This document shows, piece by piece, positions 19,801-29,581 of a DNA stretch of 29,581 bases (its first letter is position 1; each line of letters opens with the position of its first letter). Source of the stretch: Actinomortierella ambigua (lineage: Eukaryota; Mortierellomycota; Mortierellomycetes; Mortierellales; Mortierellaceae). The stretch covers positions 1-29,581 of the forward strand of contig JAAAJB010000442.1 of the NCBI GenBank assembly GCA_016098155.1, given 5' to 3'. The notes under the pieces were generated by a model. It saw nothing but the letters and a program-made list of their open reading frames with translations. It was not told the DNA's origin and made no database searches. The position numbers and the translations under genes are program-made.

Positions 19801-21436
19801 ATGTCGAAAGTCGTTTTTGGTAAACCATGCCCTCTCACCCACCCACCATAGAATGACCCCATGCACACAGTGGCAGTACAATGCCTGACTAATCACCCTG
19901 TAACTTGCCCGCTTCAAAAAAACACACATAGTTGGCAATATTCCCTATGAACAGACAGAGGAACAGTTGATCGAGATCTTCAGCGAAGTTGGGCCGGTTG
20001 TTTCCTTTCGGTAAATACCATACCTTCAATGATCAAACTCGAAACAGTCGTTATTTTGACTTTTTGTCCAAGCGATCGTGGTTTCCATGGACTATATCGT
20101 TCTCAACAATCCTTCTCACCCCCTCCGTTTCTTTCTTTCTTTCTTTCTTTCATCTAGCTTGGTGTTTGAACGCGAGACAGGAAAGCCGCGAGGATATGGA
20201 TTCTGCGAGTTTCAGGACGAGCGTACAGCTGCATCGGCAGTGCGGAACCTCAATGGTCGTGAGATTGGCAACCGATCATTGAAGGTCGACTTTGCAGAGA
20301 CAGATCCAGCACGGCAAGGTGGACGCGATCTGGACGAGTCTTCATACATGATGAAAATCGGACCAGGCGCAGATGGCCAGCGCATGCATGGTGCCACACC
20401 TTTGCCCCCACCTCAATTTCAACAACAGCAACAACAGCAGCAACAGCAGCAACAACAACAGCAGACCAACTCTCCTATCCCACCTCATCAACAACCAACA
20501 GGAATCGTGGCGCCACATATGCCAGGGCTGCCACCAGGATCAGCAGCCGTCGGCGGTAGCGGTGGAGGCGCACGTGTGGATCCTCGTCTTGCCAACAACC
20601 CTGGTGGTGTGCCGCTGATCCCGCGCATGCCACCCCAGCAGCAGTCATCAGGCCAGGCAGGCGGACCACCACCACCACCCGTAGGAGGCCCCAGTTCGGC
20701 CGATGCCATCTCGGCCGTGTTGGGCACGATGACGCCACAAAACGTCTATGATCTCATCTCGTCGATGAAGGTCCTTGGAGCAAACGAACCGGAGCGTGCC
20801 AAGGGTTTCCTGAACGCCAATCCACAGCTGGCCTATGCACTCTTCCAGGCATTGTTGATGATGAACCTTGTCGAGCCTGCAGCATTACAACGCATGTTCC
20901 CAGCCATGCCCGGTGGCAGTGCTGGTGCTGGTGCTGGCGCTGGTGCTGGTAATGGTGGCAAAGGTCCAGGCGTCGTCGATGTCTCCCAGGCTGGCGCACC
21001 GCTACAGCCACCGCCTGGGCCAAAACATCTTCCTCCTCCGCCGCCGCCACATATGGGTGGCCCTCTTCCGCCTCATTCCATGCAGCCACCGTTCCTTCCA
21101 CCCCCAGGCGCCATGATGCAGCCATTGCCTCATCAAGTCCCTCAGCAGCAGTCTGGCGTCACCCCCTCACAAGGTATGATATCTTTTTTTTTCTTCTTTT
21201 CATGCTTGCCTAGAGATTGCGGTCATGCGGACAATATTTGCATCAGCGAGGAGAGTAAGAGAGAGTCTTACTCAGTCTTTTTTTTTTTATCTTCCCACAC
21301 CTTATCACTAGAACAACAAAAGGCAATCATTGCTCAGGTGCTTGCATTGACGCCCCAAGACATCGCCTCGATTCCCGAAGAACAGCGTGCGCAGATTCTT
21401 CAGCTACGTGCCCAGCTCATGAACACCGTTGGATGA
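19801..21436 (+). CDS. CSTF2: Cleavage stimulation factor subunit CstF-64 (Rna15 type)
   Basis: RNA-binding subunit of the mRNA 3'-end cleavage and polyadenylation machinery, recognising U/GU-rich elements. Exons are 19801-19819, 19932-20010, 20158-21173 and 21312-21436, giving 1239 nt or 412 residues. An N-terminal RRM (residues 4-80) has RNP2 VFVGNI (5-10) and RNP1 RGYGFCEF (44-51). A 15-Gln tract lies at 121-135 in a Pro/Gln/Gly-rich linker. The hinge domain (about 215-282, [20 protein letters not shown] onwards) binds CstF-77 and symplekin in homologues. A further Pro-rich linker leads to the C-terminal three-helix domain (about 373-412, [20 protein letters not shown]). All family domains are present in the canonical order. 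The first coding exon is only 19 nt. Confidence 0.95.
20131..20150 (+). repeat. (CTTT)5 repeat at the acceptor of CstF-64 intron 2
   Basis: The tetranucleotide run ends six bases before the acceptor AG at 20156-20157 and acts as its polypyrimidine tract. Confidence 0.85.
20420..20464 (+). repeat. CAG/CAA repeat encoding 15 Gln in CstF-64
   Basis: Fifteen consecutive Gln codons with mixed CAA and CAG usage. The mixture argues for a maintained tract and not a recent pure-CAG expansion. Confidence 0.95.
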
Positions 21437-21483
21437 TAAAGCGACAGTTCAAAAGAGGAGGTGAAGCCTTCCAAAAGCAAACC

Positions 21484-21489
21484 AATAAA
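21484..21489 (+). terminator. AATAAA polyadenylation signal of CstF-64
   Basis: A canonical hexamer starts 48 nt after the CstF-64 stop. The Sec2-like gene on the other strand ends at 21626, so the two transcription units converge here with 189 bp between their stop codons. Confidence 0.5.
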
Positions 21490-21625
21490 AATACAAACAA
21501 TACAATAATGGGGGTATAATTCGTTATGGATGTATATATAAATTTGTAAAGACAAAAAAAGGCTAGCAAGCATTACGAAACGGAACAAAAACAAAAACAA
21601 AACAAACAAAGGAACAGGCTACTTT

Positions 21626-24260
21626 TCATCCCAACAGATCAATAGCACCCATACGGGCACACGCCATCCTCCGACGAAGCAGCAGCTCGCGCTTGTATAG
21701 ATCCATGACGCAATAGTGGTTCAAGAGTCCTTGGCGGAGGTGGCCAAGGAACATGAAGAAATCACACACGGCGACGAGTCGGTCGCGACAGAATCGATCC
21801 AATGGCAATGGTAATGATGATGGACCACTGTCGTCGAGGTGGTGGTGATGATGATTGGGGTTGTGCGAGCGGTGAGTCGTTGTTGGCTTCTTCGGTGTGC
21901 TTGTGGTGGTGGTGGTGGTGGTGGTCGTTGAGGCTCCCAAAGGGCTTACCATCCGGAGGCGGAATTCACAGGTTCTGGTCACTCCACACAAACAACATGT
22001 TGCTTTCGGAGGCTGTGGGACCTCTATTATTGTCGACTGATCATTGTTGGTGACCACGATGGGCACCGCCAAGGCTGTGGAAGCAACCATGGGAGAGGAG
22101 GAAGGACAAGAGGGTGACAATGCAAGGGAGGGGGAAGAGGAAGAGGAAGAGGAGGCCACCACTGCTAATTTTCCGCTGCTGTTGTTGCTGGTTTTGTCGA
22201 GCATCGGGCTATCGGGCCTCCAACGAACAATCTCACACGCGTTCCGTTCGACAGCCTCGAGCAGCCGCTGGTGCCATGGGCCAAGGTTGGCCAACACCTG
22301 CGCGGGGAGGGACGATGGGAAGGAGGATCGGCCACCACCACCACCACCACCACCACTACCACCACCGCTACCGCGCGAAGAATCGGATCCGTTCTGTAGA
22401 GGCGGTCGAGCGACATGTGGCTGTTGATGGCTCGAGCCAAGCAATCGCATCCAGCCCCTGGAAAACGAAGTCGAGGATCCCGTCAAGCCGCCCCCGACTC
22501 TTGTCGAAGACGATGACGAGTGTGACCGCGAGGGCATCAACAGACAGGGCTTGATGTCTTCCTCAAGAACCCGGGCCATGAATGCTGTCCAACGCGTTGG
22601 ACGGAGCACCGGGCCGGCGGTTGTGGTGGTGAGGCTTTTCGATGGCACGATATTGAGTTCGCGATCGATATTGCAGACCGCCACCAGATAGTCCTTAAAT
22701 TCTTGAAAGGAGATGCCGTCGACAAAAGCAGCCCCGGGGGTGCCTCCTCCGGATGTGGTTCGCATGGATGAAGCGCCTGTAGGCATATGTGAACCAGAGC
22801 CGAGAGATGACGATCGTGGTGGTGGTGATGAGCCTGATGTGAATGGTGACAGTCCCAGGGACACGGTCGGTACACCACCACCACCACCACCACTACCGCG
22901 GTCGTCGGTGAGGTTGTTGCTCAGTGGATCGCCAATAATATCGATGGGAGATTCTTGGTCAACCACCTGGACACAGTCCGCCGCCAGCGTTCGGAGCCTT
23001 CGCATGCATTGATCCATTTGGCTCAGCTCTTGAAGGAGATAGTCCTTGCTCATCGAGGCCACCGAGGGTGTTGTTGCTGCCTTGGGACCGTTGAAGCTTG
23101 CAGTTTCCCCCGATGGTGCCAATGGCGATGGGGCCAGTATTGACGGAGAGGAAAGTTGGGAAGGCGGCGTAGGAACATGGGTAGACGAAGACGACGACAA
23201 CGCCGATGAGAGAACGGAGGCGCTGGAAGAAAAAAGGAGGGGGGTCGCCGATTCACTGATCACTGCATAGGTCATGGTCAGCAGATTGACCTGCTGGAGG
23301 ATGCCACGCGACAATGCGGCCATTTTCTTGGCCAGTCGAAAGTGCTTTTGCTCCGCTTGGGTACGCGCCTCCTTCTCTCGGGCGAGCATCCCATCAAGGG
23401 ATTGGATGTGCTGTTTAAGATATACACGCTCATCAAGCATGCATCCAAGGTCGGTGCTGATCGACTCGCGGCTGCCGGCGAAGGTTGCATTCTTGCTGAC
23501 TGTGGTGGTGGGGGTGGCGGTTGTCATCTGGTGGGGTCTCTTTTGGTTTGGTGCAGGATGCAGCATCTGCTGCAGACCGAGGCCTGTCTCAACTCGTGCC
23601 TGTATTTTTGAGGAGGCGAGTTCATTGATAGTCAGGATCGTGCTGCCCATGTCGGGATTCAAAGCAAAGAGTTGGTGGCGCGTGGACTGTCGAGCTCGCT
23701 GTTGCTTTTCCTGCTTGTCCTCATCAATGGCCTGCGCCGTTGCCTTTAGCCAGATATCGATCGGTGACTCTTCATCGTCGTCATCTTCATTCATGCTCTC
23801 TTTTTCATGCTGAGCTACAGGATCTTTGTCGCCGTCGTCATCACTATCCACCTTGGCATTCGTGTCCATGCCTCGGAGATACTGAAGGGCGGCCAAGATA
23901 GCCTTGCCAACGCTGTCGTCTAGTTCTTCTGATGTCTTTGGATTCAAACTTGTCGCTGATGATGGGTCCTCTTGCGATTCCGATGGCAGAGTATCCTTCC
24001 ACGTTGTTGACCTGCAAGCAAGCCCTCCTTGTAAGGCCCGACACACCCGCTGGACAGTTTCCTTGGTCTGTAGCCTCCATTGCTCGTCTCGCTGGATGGT
24101 GATCTCTAGATCGTGAATATCTTTGGCCATCTTCTGACGCTCCTTCTCGTACAGTGGAATCGACTGGTGAGTCAGAGCAGGTGGGCAGGTAGAAAAATCA
24201 AATTGTCAGGTTATTCTGCACAGAGACACAAACGATGCTATGATACCAGCCGTGCAAGAG

Positions 24261-24306
<46 letters not shown>

Positions 24307-25238
24307 CGTCTTGGTTGCGCACATACCTCACAGTCCTTTTCTAGTTCCTGGATCTTGGACTCGAGCCCATTCACGGTCTCGACTGCCTCTTTGAGGCAGG
24401 CCATGATCTCGCTTGTTGCTTGGACGTGGCACTCATGGTCATCGTCCTTCGCAGGCATGTGAAGCGATGACAGTCGTTCGACGAGCGCCGCCGGCGTAAA
24501 GGGCATGGACATGGCCGATGAAAGTGCGCTCCACCGTACTTTAGGAGTATAATTGTTGTCGTCTCCTTTGATACCGTGGGCAGCTGAAGGAGACAATGAA
24601 TTGTCTGAGATAGCCTGTGTCAGTGCTGCCCGAGGTGAAGTAGCTGACAGTAGAGACGCCGCAGATTTTGCATTATCCTGAATAACCTGGGGTTGATTAT
24701 CATCCATTGATGGTTCGCAGACGAGCCGTGAATTAGGGTGTGCTTCATCCCGAGGTATTGATGGGGCACTCGGCATCAAAGATATAGGTGTTCGGGCCAC
24801 AAGCGTAGTCGAGGACAGTGGGGGAGAAGACGACCCCGACAGTAGCGCATCATCATTGGCGTCAGTAACGGTCTGTGAAGGTCTCTCAGCCTTCTCGAGG
24901 GGATCAGGGGAGGATCCCTCTATCGCATTGGCAGCCTTTTTGACACTTTCATGTCGAACGTATGAAAGGGGTGCTTTTGGTTTGGCAGTTAATGGCGATG
25001 GTGCTGCTGGCGGACGAGACGATGCCAGGCTGTTGGAGCGTGTAAGCTTCACACTCTTGTGATGAACGACAGGCGCCGTTGTAGTGCTGACGGCTGTCGA
25101 TGGCGAGGTCATGGTGGAATCGCTAGAAACAGGGGATGCCTTCTTGGCGGGCGCCGGGTATGCCTTGGCGTTGACGCCACTGACTTTTGTCTTGATCGGT
25201 GTAAGACTTGGTTGCCGCCTCATACGTGTTTCTGCCAT
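21626..25238 (-). CDS. Large protein with a Sec2/Rabin8-like C-terminal region
   Basis: Two exons, 25238-24327 and 24163-21626, give 3450 nt or 1149 residues; the 163-nt intron keeps phase 0. Residues 1-270 are Ser/Pro/Thr-rich and probably disordered. Coiled-coil-like segments are near 280-350 (LESKIQELEKDCESIPLYEK) and 546-598. Long homopolymeric stretches (Ser, Gly, Thr, His) interrupt the rest. Conserved islands in the C-terminal third include TAFMARVLEEDIKPCL, a Cys cluster CCLCGVTRTC at 1027-1036, and a C-terminal block FCRDRLVAVCDFFMFLGHLR (from 1095) followed by an Arg/Leu helix ending MACARMGAI. This arrangement matches the C-terminal half of Sec2p/Rabin8-family exchange factors for Rab8/Sec4 GTPases in exocytosis. 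I do not see the usual Sec2 GEF coiled-coil signature, so exchange activity is uncertain. Confidence 0.8.
21903..21928 (-). repeat. Trinucleotide run encoding poly-Thr in the Sec2-like gene
   Basis: A GTG run on the + strand reads as ACC Thr codons on the coding strand. It is one of several homopeptide tracts in this protein; another trinucleotide run, at about 22333-22368, encodes Gly. Confidence 0.85.
24264..24302 (-). repeat. (CT)n microsatellite in the Sec2-like intron
   Basis: About 39 bp of GA on the + strand, hence CT on the transcribed sense strand. It lies in the only intron of the Sec2-like gene, nearer the donor (24326) than the acceptor. Confidence 0.95.
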
Positions 25239-25755
25239 GATCTCCTTTTTTTTGTCTGTGTTTGTGGTTGGAAGAATATGATAGAGTGGTTTGGATGCTG
25301 CTGAAAGGTACGTGTGTCGTTAAAGTTTTAGTTGATGCCAAGTTGAAGAATGGAAGAGAAAGTGTGAGGTCAAAAAAGAAAGAGATCATGTATCGAACGT
25401 AATGGTCTCTTTTTCAATTGGATGACCGCGCATATAGATCATCGTGAGATGAATGGGCCTGAATTTCTCCTCTGTATATGCATGCATGCACAGAGATATT
25501 CTCTTTCATCCTCCTGGTGGCCAAGGTCCCGCTCCAGCTGGGTGGACTTTTTCTACGAAGGATGCTCATCCTAGTTCCTCCCGGCTTTTACTCCAGTATA
25601 AAATTAAGAGTTTGGTGTGATACGAGCTCTCCCAATCAAGCTCGACCCCCTCGCGCTCTCTTTTAACCCCTTCATGGACATGGTCACTTCGCTTTCAGAC
25701 TGGATGGTGTCTCTGTTATTTGATATAGATCACTCTATTTTTTTGGGTGTCATCT
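25239..25755 (-). promoter_or_regulatory. Spacer upstream of the Sec2-like gene
   Basis: These 517 bp separate the end of the F-box gene from the start of the Sec2-like gene, both on the minus strand, so the Sec2-like promoter should lie here. A 12-bp palindrome TGCATGCATGCA is at 25479-25490, with CTCTGT and ACAGAG flanks at 25470-25475 and 25490-25495. No coding sequence is supported. Confidence 0.45.
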
Positions 25756-28117
25756 TCAGAAGCCAAGCTGAGGCACGGACCACTCTACGGTGCCATGGAT
25801 CTTTTGATTAGCAGCATTCTTGAATGTCATTGTAGGTTCTATTTTAAGGTGTTTGTTGTTCTTGAGCGCAAGTAACGCGTTGCTTGATATCTGCTCTTCC
25901 ATATTGAGTGACGTCCTTGGTGTTGTCGTTGCAGAGTTAGGCCAAGGCTTAGGTACACGCAATCCCACTTCAAACAACTCGGGGAAGCAAGCCAAGAAGC
26001 TTGCTATTTCCGCCATGGAGATGGTAAAGCTTCCTCGCTCGGGAATGGAGAGATAAAGCGCACAGAGCCCTTGAAGCTCGATTAGACTTGACAGCATGAC
26101 CTACACGCAGTAAAGGGGAGAGAGAGAGAGAGAGAGAGTTGGTGTCGTGTGTGACTGAAGTACGAATCCAGAGGAGAAAGGGACCAAGAAAAAAAAAAGG
26201 GAGAGCAGCAATTTCGTCACACACAACAAATGCCATGTGGTTTTGGCGTGGACAAAGAGTAATCATCCAAATGACAATAAAAGGAATAAAAGGGTGTGAA
26301 TAACAAGTACCTCTTTTTGAGGAGCTATCAGCTCTGTGAGTCGCAACCATTGAAGTTGCTTGCATTTCTTAATAGACTCGAAGAGGCCCCAAGTATTCAG
26401 CCCCTTGCAGTCGAAGAGTTCAATATCGATGACAGTAAGCTTCGTGCCGAGTTCAGCACATGCAGCCCAAAAGCGCGGTCCGAGGCCCAGATAGGCGTTT
26501 ACAAGCCGCAAGCGACGAAGAGGGCACATCTCCAACACGTAAATGAGTCCACTCTCAGGATCGGTGCCTGTTCGTATCATCGAGTGTCGCTGCCTTGACA
26601 GGCTTCCACCCCACAGAGTCAGATCCTATACAGAGAGTGTGTACCAAAGCAATTAGCCCCACTGATGGGTCGAAACGCCTAGCGGTATCAGGTGGTAGTG
26701 TGCAATCAAGAAGATGATTTGCTGGTGGTGCAGTGCACTTTGTTACCTGCAGGTTGGGACATTGCTCTGCTATCCCATCAAACAACAAAAGCGAGCTATT
26801 GGCAGAGAGGGTTGTGATGTTCCGCCCAAGAAACCCCAGTACGGATCCTGGACAACAATCCAGGGATTGCAATGCTGTCAATCGACTCGAGAACCGCTTG
26901 AGAATCTCCGAGTTGACGTCTGCCCTTAGTCTAGATTCGAAATGGGTGAGCTGAGGGGCTAGCCTATCCGCTAGTACCCGAAGTACGTTGTCAGACGGGT
27001 GCATAATGCGCAAGGAAGTGAGCAAGGGTAGAGTGGGTCTGGAAAACAGTGCGTGCAAGAATTCGTTGTGACCATGGGGCAAGTCGAGTGAGAGAGATTG
27101 CAAGTTGGGTAGGATGCCTTTGCGGAACGACCACTGGTACTGAATCACATCCTGAGAGATGGTTTCTTGCTGGATCGGATATATCTTGACGGACGTGAGT
27201 GAATCACCATATCCCATCTCAATCCCATCGGAAAAGCCAACGATGCAGTGCGAGGGCACAACAAGGTGCCGGAGGTTTGGGCACGATACAAGCACGTTGA
27301 GCATGGAGCGATTGCTGACCTCGTAGCCGCTGTCAAATTCGAGCGACTCGAGCCCTACACAGGCGCTGATGAGGAGATTGAGGTGGTTCTCGTCGAGGCA
27401 TTTCGCAAGGGAGGGCATCTGGACCGGCTCAAGACGAAGGCGCTTGAGGGCTCCGAAGGATGCGGGGGAGAGCGACTTGACCATGGGTTGGTCGAAGGGA
27501 GAGCCAGCCCAATTGCAGTCCAGCGAGTGGAGGCGTGTGGGTTTTTGCGTCAGTTTGGATAGGATGGCACGACAGCGGGCGTGGCCCCACCAGAGATTTT
27601 CTGAATGGAGGTCGTGGTTATCTCCCTGGCGGACCACCAGCTCCTGGATCAGATCGATGTATCGGTGGCCGTGGTGCTCGAGAGTGTATACAAAACGATC
27701 AAGCTGGTGGCTGGTCCGGATCCTGGGCGAGCTCCATAGGAAGGGGATGGCAGTGCGGGCCCATGCTCTGTTGACTCGACAGATCTTGGAGAAGGCATCC
27801 TGGACCAGATCATGCACTCGCCCTGTGGTGGTGGTGGTGATGGTAACAGAGGTTGCTGTGGAGTGGGGTCGATGGATAGTCGAGAATTCGTAGGAACTTT
27901 GTCGCGAGTTTGTTGTTTGGATCTGCCCTGTGCGAAGGTGTTGGAGAACAAGGAAGAGGAGATCCTGGTGGCGCGAGAGGACATCGGACGTCTGCTGCCG
28001 TCGACGGTAGTGACGATGGTGTTTATGGCAGCAGCGATGTCGACGATGTTGTGCTGTGGGGCGCGACGGTACTTCAGTGAACAACTTTTGTGCAGCCGTG
28101 GCATTGGTGTCTGACAT
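25756..28117 (-). CDS. F-box/LRR-like protein
   Basis: Exons are 28117-26747, 26625-26311 and 26100-25756, giving 2031 nt or 676 residues; all junctions are phase 0. An in-frame ATG at 28336 would add 73 residues, but the Met at 28117 (MSDTNATAAQKL) looks a more natural start. The N-terminus is His/Arg-rich. Residues 46-61 (DLLFLVLQHL) resemble the first half of an F-box and residues 112-133 (ICRVNRAWARTAIPFLW) its second half, separated by about 50 low-complexity residues. The rest has leucine-rich-repeat-like segments such as LHSLDCNW, LESLEFDSGY, LPNLQSLSLDL and, across the first splice, CPNLQDLTLWGGSL. The family typically acts as substrate receptors of SCF ubiquitin ligases, which is inferred here; the target is unknown. 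Confidence 0.82.
26116..26138 (-). repeat. (CT)n microsatellite in F-box gene intron 2
   Basis: GA on the + strand, CT on the sense strand, ending about 14 nt before the acceptor at 26102-26101 of the 210-nt second intron. Confidence 0.9.
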
Positions 28118-29317
28118 TGGTACAGTTGTTGGTATGTTTTGTTTCAACAGTGTGTTGACGATGGGAGGGGGGGGTATTTGTTGGTGAGTCGACTGACCAA
28201 GTTGGCAGGCAGGCAGGCAGGGCGACACGCCGGCGATTTTGAACAACCAATGATGAACCCCTTCACCGATGGTACAGGTCAGAAACCGTGGAAAACGGAA
28301 AGAGAACGGAGTGGAAAGAAATGTGGACAAAACCACGAGGGAGGGAGAGAAAGAGAATGAGAGCTGTTTGTTGCCGCCAGGGTGGTGGACCCGTGTTGTT
28401 GTTGTGTGTCTGTTTTTTTTTCATGGTTCAAGGGATGAGTCTTTTGCTTTGCCTCCTCCTCTCCTTCTCACTCCCATTCCCCAATGACCAATCATGGCCA
28501 AGGCGACAAGCACCCCAAGGGAGCTTGGCTCCTGGCACAACTCTCACCCATTAAAAAAAAAAAAAAACAAGCGTGCAACCCAAACGAGTTTTATGAACAG
28601 TGTTGTGATCAGCACGGTTGCATCGAGCGTTGCCTAAAAGAGGTGTGGGAGCAAAGGAGAGAGAGAGAGGGAGACAGAGAGAAAGAGAGAGAGAAAGAGA
28701 GAAAGCAAGTGCAGCCTATCTTTGCCCTCCTCGACTGTAGTAATAACAAAAAGTAGACGGGGTCCATTGTTTTGGGTGGATCGAAAGAGAAGAGCACTGC
28801 TCACTCTCACTCTTACTCTCCTCATGACTGACTCGCTGCATAGAGGGGGAAAACTGTTGTTTTTCTCCATCATTGAGAGTTGTTGATCACGGCTGTTTGA
28901 GTGTAACACTAATCTGCCTGGTAGGCTGGCCAGGGTAAAGATGACAACAACTGCAGTCGGTTGTGCACACATCACATATATACCCTTCTGTCGATATGAA
29001 ATACAGTGGCAAAGGAAGTGTAGTGGCGAAACAGGGCCAACGATCAAACCTGTCCATAAAAAGGGGGGGGGGGAAGAAGAGTGGGTGAGAGAGAAAGGTG
29101 ACAAGAGAAGGATGGCATGAGAGGGCTGCTGAGTAGAGTAGTACATCACGCATGTTTCTCAATTTCTATCAGGCCGAGTGGGCTTGCCAGCATTTTTCTG
29201 TAGGACGATTCCAGGGCCACAAGCTTTCTTTCTTTGCCGCGAGAGGATGATGAGACATGGCCTCATGTCTATAGTCGAAAAACCATAGCACATCTCTCCT
29301 ATCTGCGTGGCCCATAT

Positions 29318-29342
29318 GAGAGAGAGAGAGAGAGAGAGAGAG
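29318..29342. repeat. (GA)n microsatellite
   Basis: A near-perfect GA run on the + strand, outside any gene I could model. Confidence 0.95.
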
Positions 29343-29528
29343 GATGAGAGAGAGCAGGAAAGGAGGAGGGAGGTAGGGGGGAAAGATGAATGAATGACTT
29401 GAGCAGTGAGTGAGAACGGAACAATAGGCCCAAAGGCCTTCTGCGCCCGGGCCTCTTGTTCTCGGATGCTTTTTTTTGTCTCTCTTACTCACTCTTCCTG
29501 CTGTTCTTCTACACACGTACAGGGCACC

Positions 29529-29553
29529 TTTTTTTTTTTTTTTTTTTTTTTTT
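29529..29553 (+). repeat. Poly-T tract
   Basis: Twenty-five consecutive T residues near the window edge, with no recognisable element upstream that would mark it as a retroelement tail. Confidence 0.95.
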
Positions 29554-29581
29554 GTTCTCCTATTTTGGGCCCTATCCCCTC

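Larger units (their letters stand above)
28118..29581. other. Low-complexity flank with no supported gene
   Basis: The interval upstream of the F-box gene to the window edge contains (GGCA)4 at 28204-28220, GA-rich runs at about 28656-28705 and 29318-29342, and a run of 25 T at 29529-29553. The short frames on both strands are mostly translations of these repeats. The F-box promoter should lie in the first few hundred bases. A gene that begins beyond the window edge cannot be excluded. Confidence 0.55.

Noticed and set aside
22044..23813. Several long open frames antisense to the Sec2-like gene
   Set aside because: They are antisense translations of GC-rich, trinucleotide-repeat coding sequence whose sense frame carries conserved Sec2/Rabin8 motifs.
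26590..26625. Alternative acceptor for the first F-box gene intron that would start exon 2 at 26589
   Set aside because: It is also in frame, but the acceptor leaving exon 2 at 26625 gives CPNLQDLTLWGGSL, a proper leucine-rich-repeat continuation, so the longer exon is preferred.
28634..29149. A minus-strand open frame rich in Ser and Leu near the right edge
   Set aside because: Most of its length is translation of GA/CT repeats, and no domain is recognisable.
1..29581. tRNA genes, CRISPR arrays, and intact transposons or retroelements
   Set aside because: TTCGA-type T-loop candidates on both strands lacked a matching acceptor stem; no regularly spaced repeat-spacer pattern and no transposase or reverse transcriptase motif was seen.

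Overview
The window is nuclear DNA of a filamentous fungus. Eight or more genes carry canonical GT-AG introns of mostly 100-150 nt, intergenic spacers are modest, pyrimidine and poly-T tracts are abundant, and the products (NUP133, OXA1, eIF1, CstF-64, a Sec2/Rabin8-type protein, an F-box/LRR protein) are eukaryotic. The intron-rich structure, the tandem FAD monooxygenases and the F-box/LRR protein suggest an early-diverging lineage such as Mortierellomycota or Mucoromycota. That placement is an impression from style and was not tested.

Layout. 1-1299: no convincing gene; a diverged inverted repeat lies here. 1300-6007 (-): NUP133, nine exons. 6259-7244 (+): a small ankyrin-repeat protein, divergent from NUP133 across about 250 bp. 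7347-9063 (+): OXA1, only 102 bp after the ankyrin gene, with a 17-nt first coding exon, a 19-nt microexon and an apparent GC-AG intron. 9668-12542 and 13118-15406 (+): two tandem FAD-dependent monooxygenase paralogues, each with a TATA box, differing by two precisely placed introns. 15407-18225: a 2.8-kb stretch with no recognisable gene. 18226-19166 (-): eIF1 (SUI1), with a 504-nt second intron. 19801-21436 (+): CstF-64, divergent from eIF1 across about 630 bp holding a GC-box palindrome and a CRE-like octamer. 21626-25238 (-): a 1149-residue protein with a Sec2/Rabin8-like C-terminal region. 25756-28117 (-): an F-box/LRR-like protein. 28118-29581: low-complexity flank with no supported gene.

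The genes do not form a pathway. Most are housekeeping genes (nuclear pore, mitochondrial inner-membrane insertion, translation initiation, mRNA 3' processing, probably vesicle traffic); the monooxygenase pair is the accessory component. The exon models were built by hand from splice signals, reading phase and protein continuity. All eight models stay in frame from end to end.

The best points for follow-up are the monooxygenase intron differences, the GC-AG intron and microexon in OXA1, the very short first coding exons in four genes, the sense-oriented CT microsatellites inside introns, the eIF1/CstF-64 divergent promoter and the apparent lack of the usual Sec2 GEF motif in the Sec2-like protein. 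I did not find a clearly new biological system.
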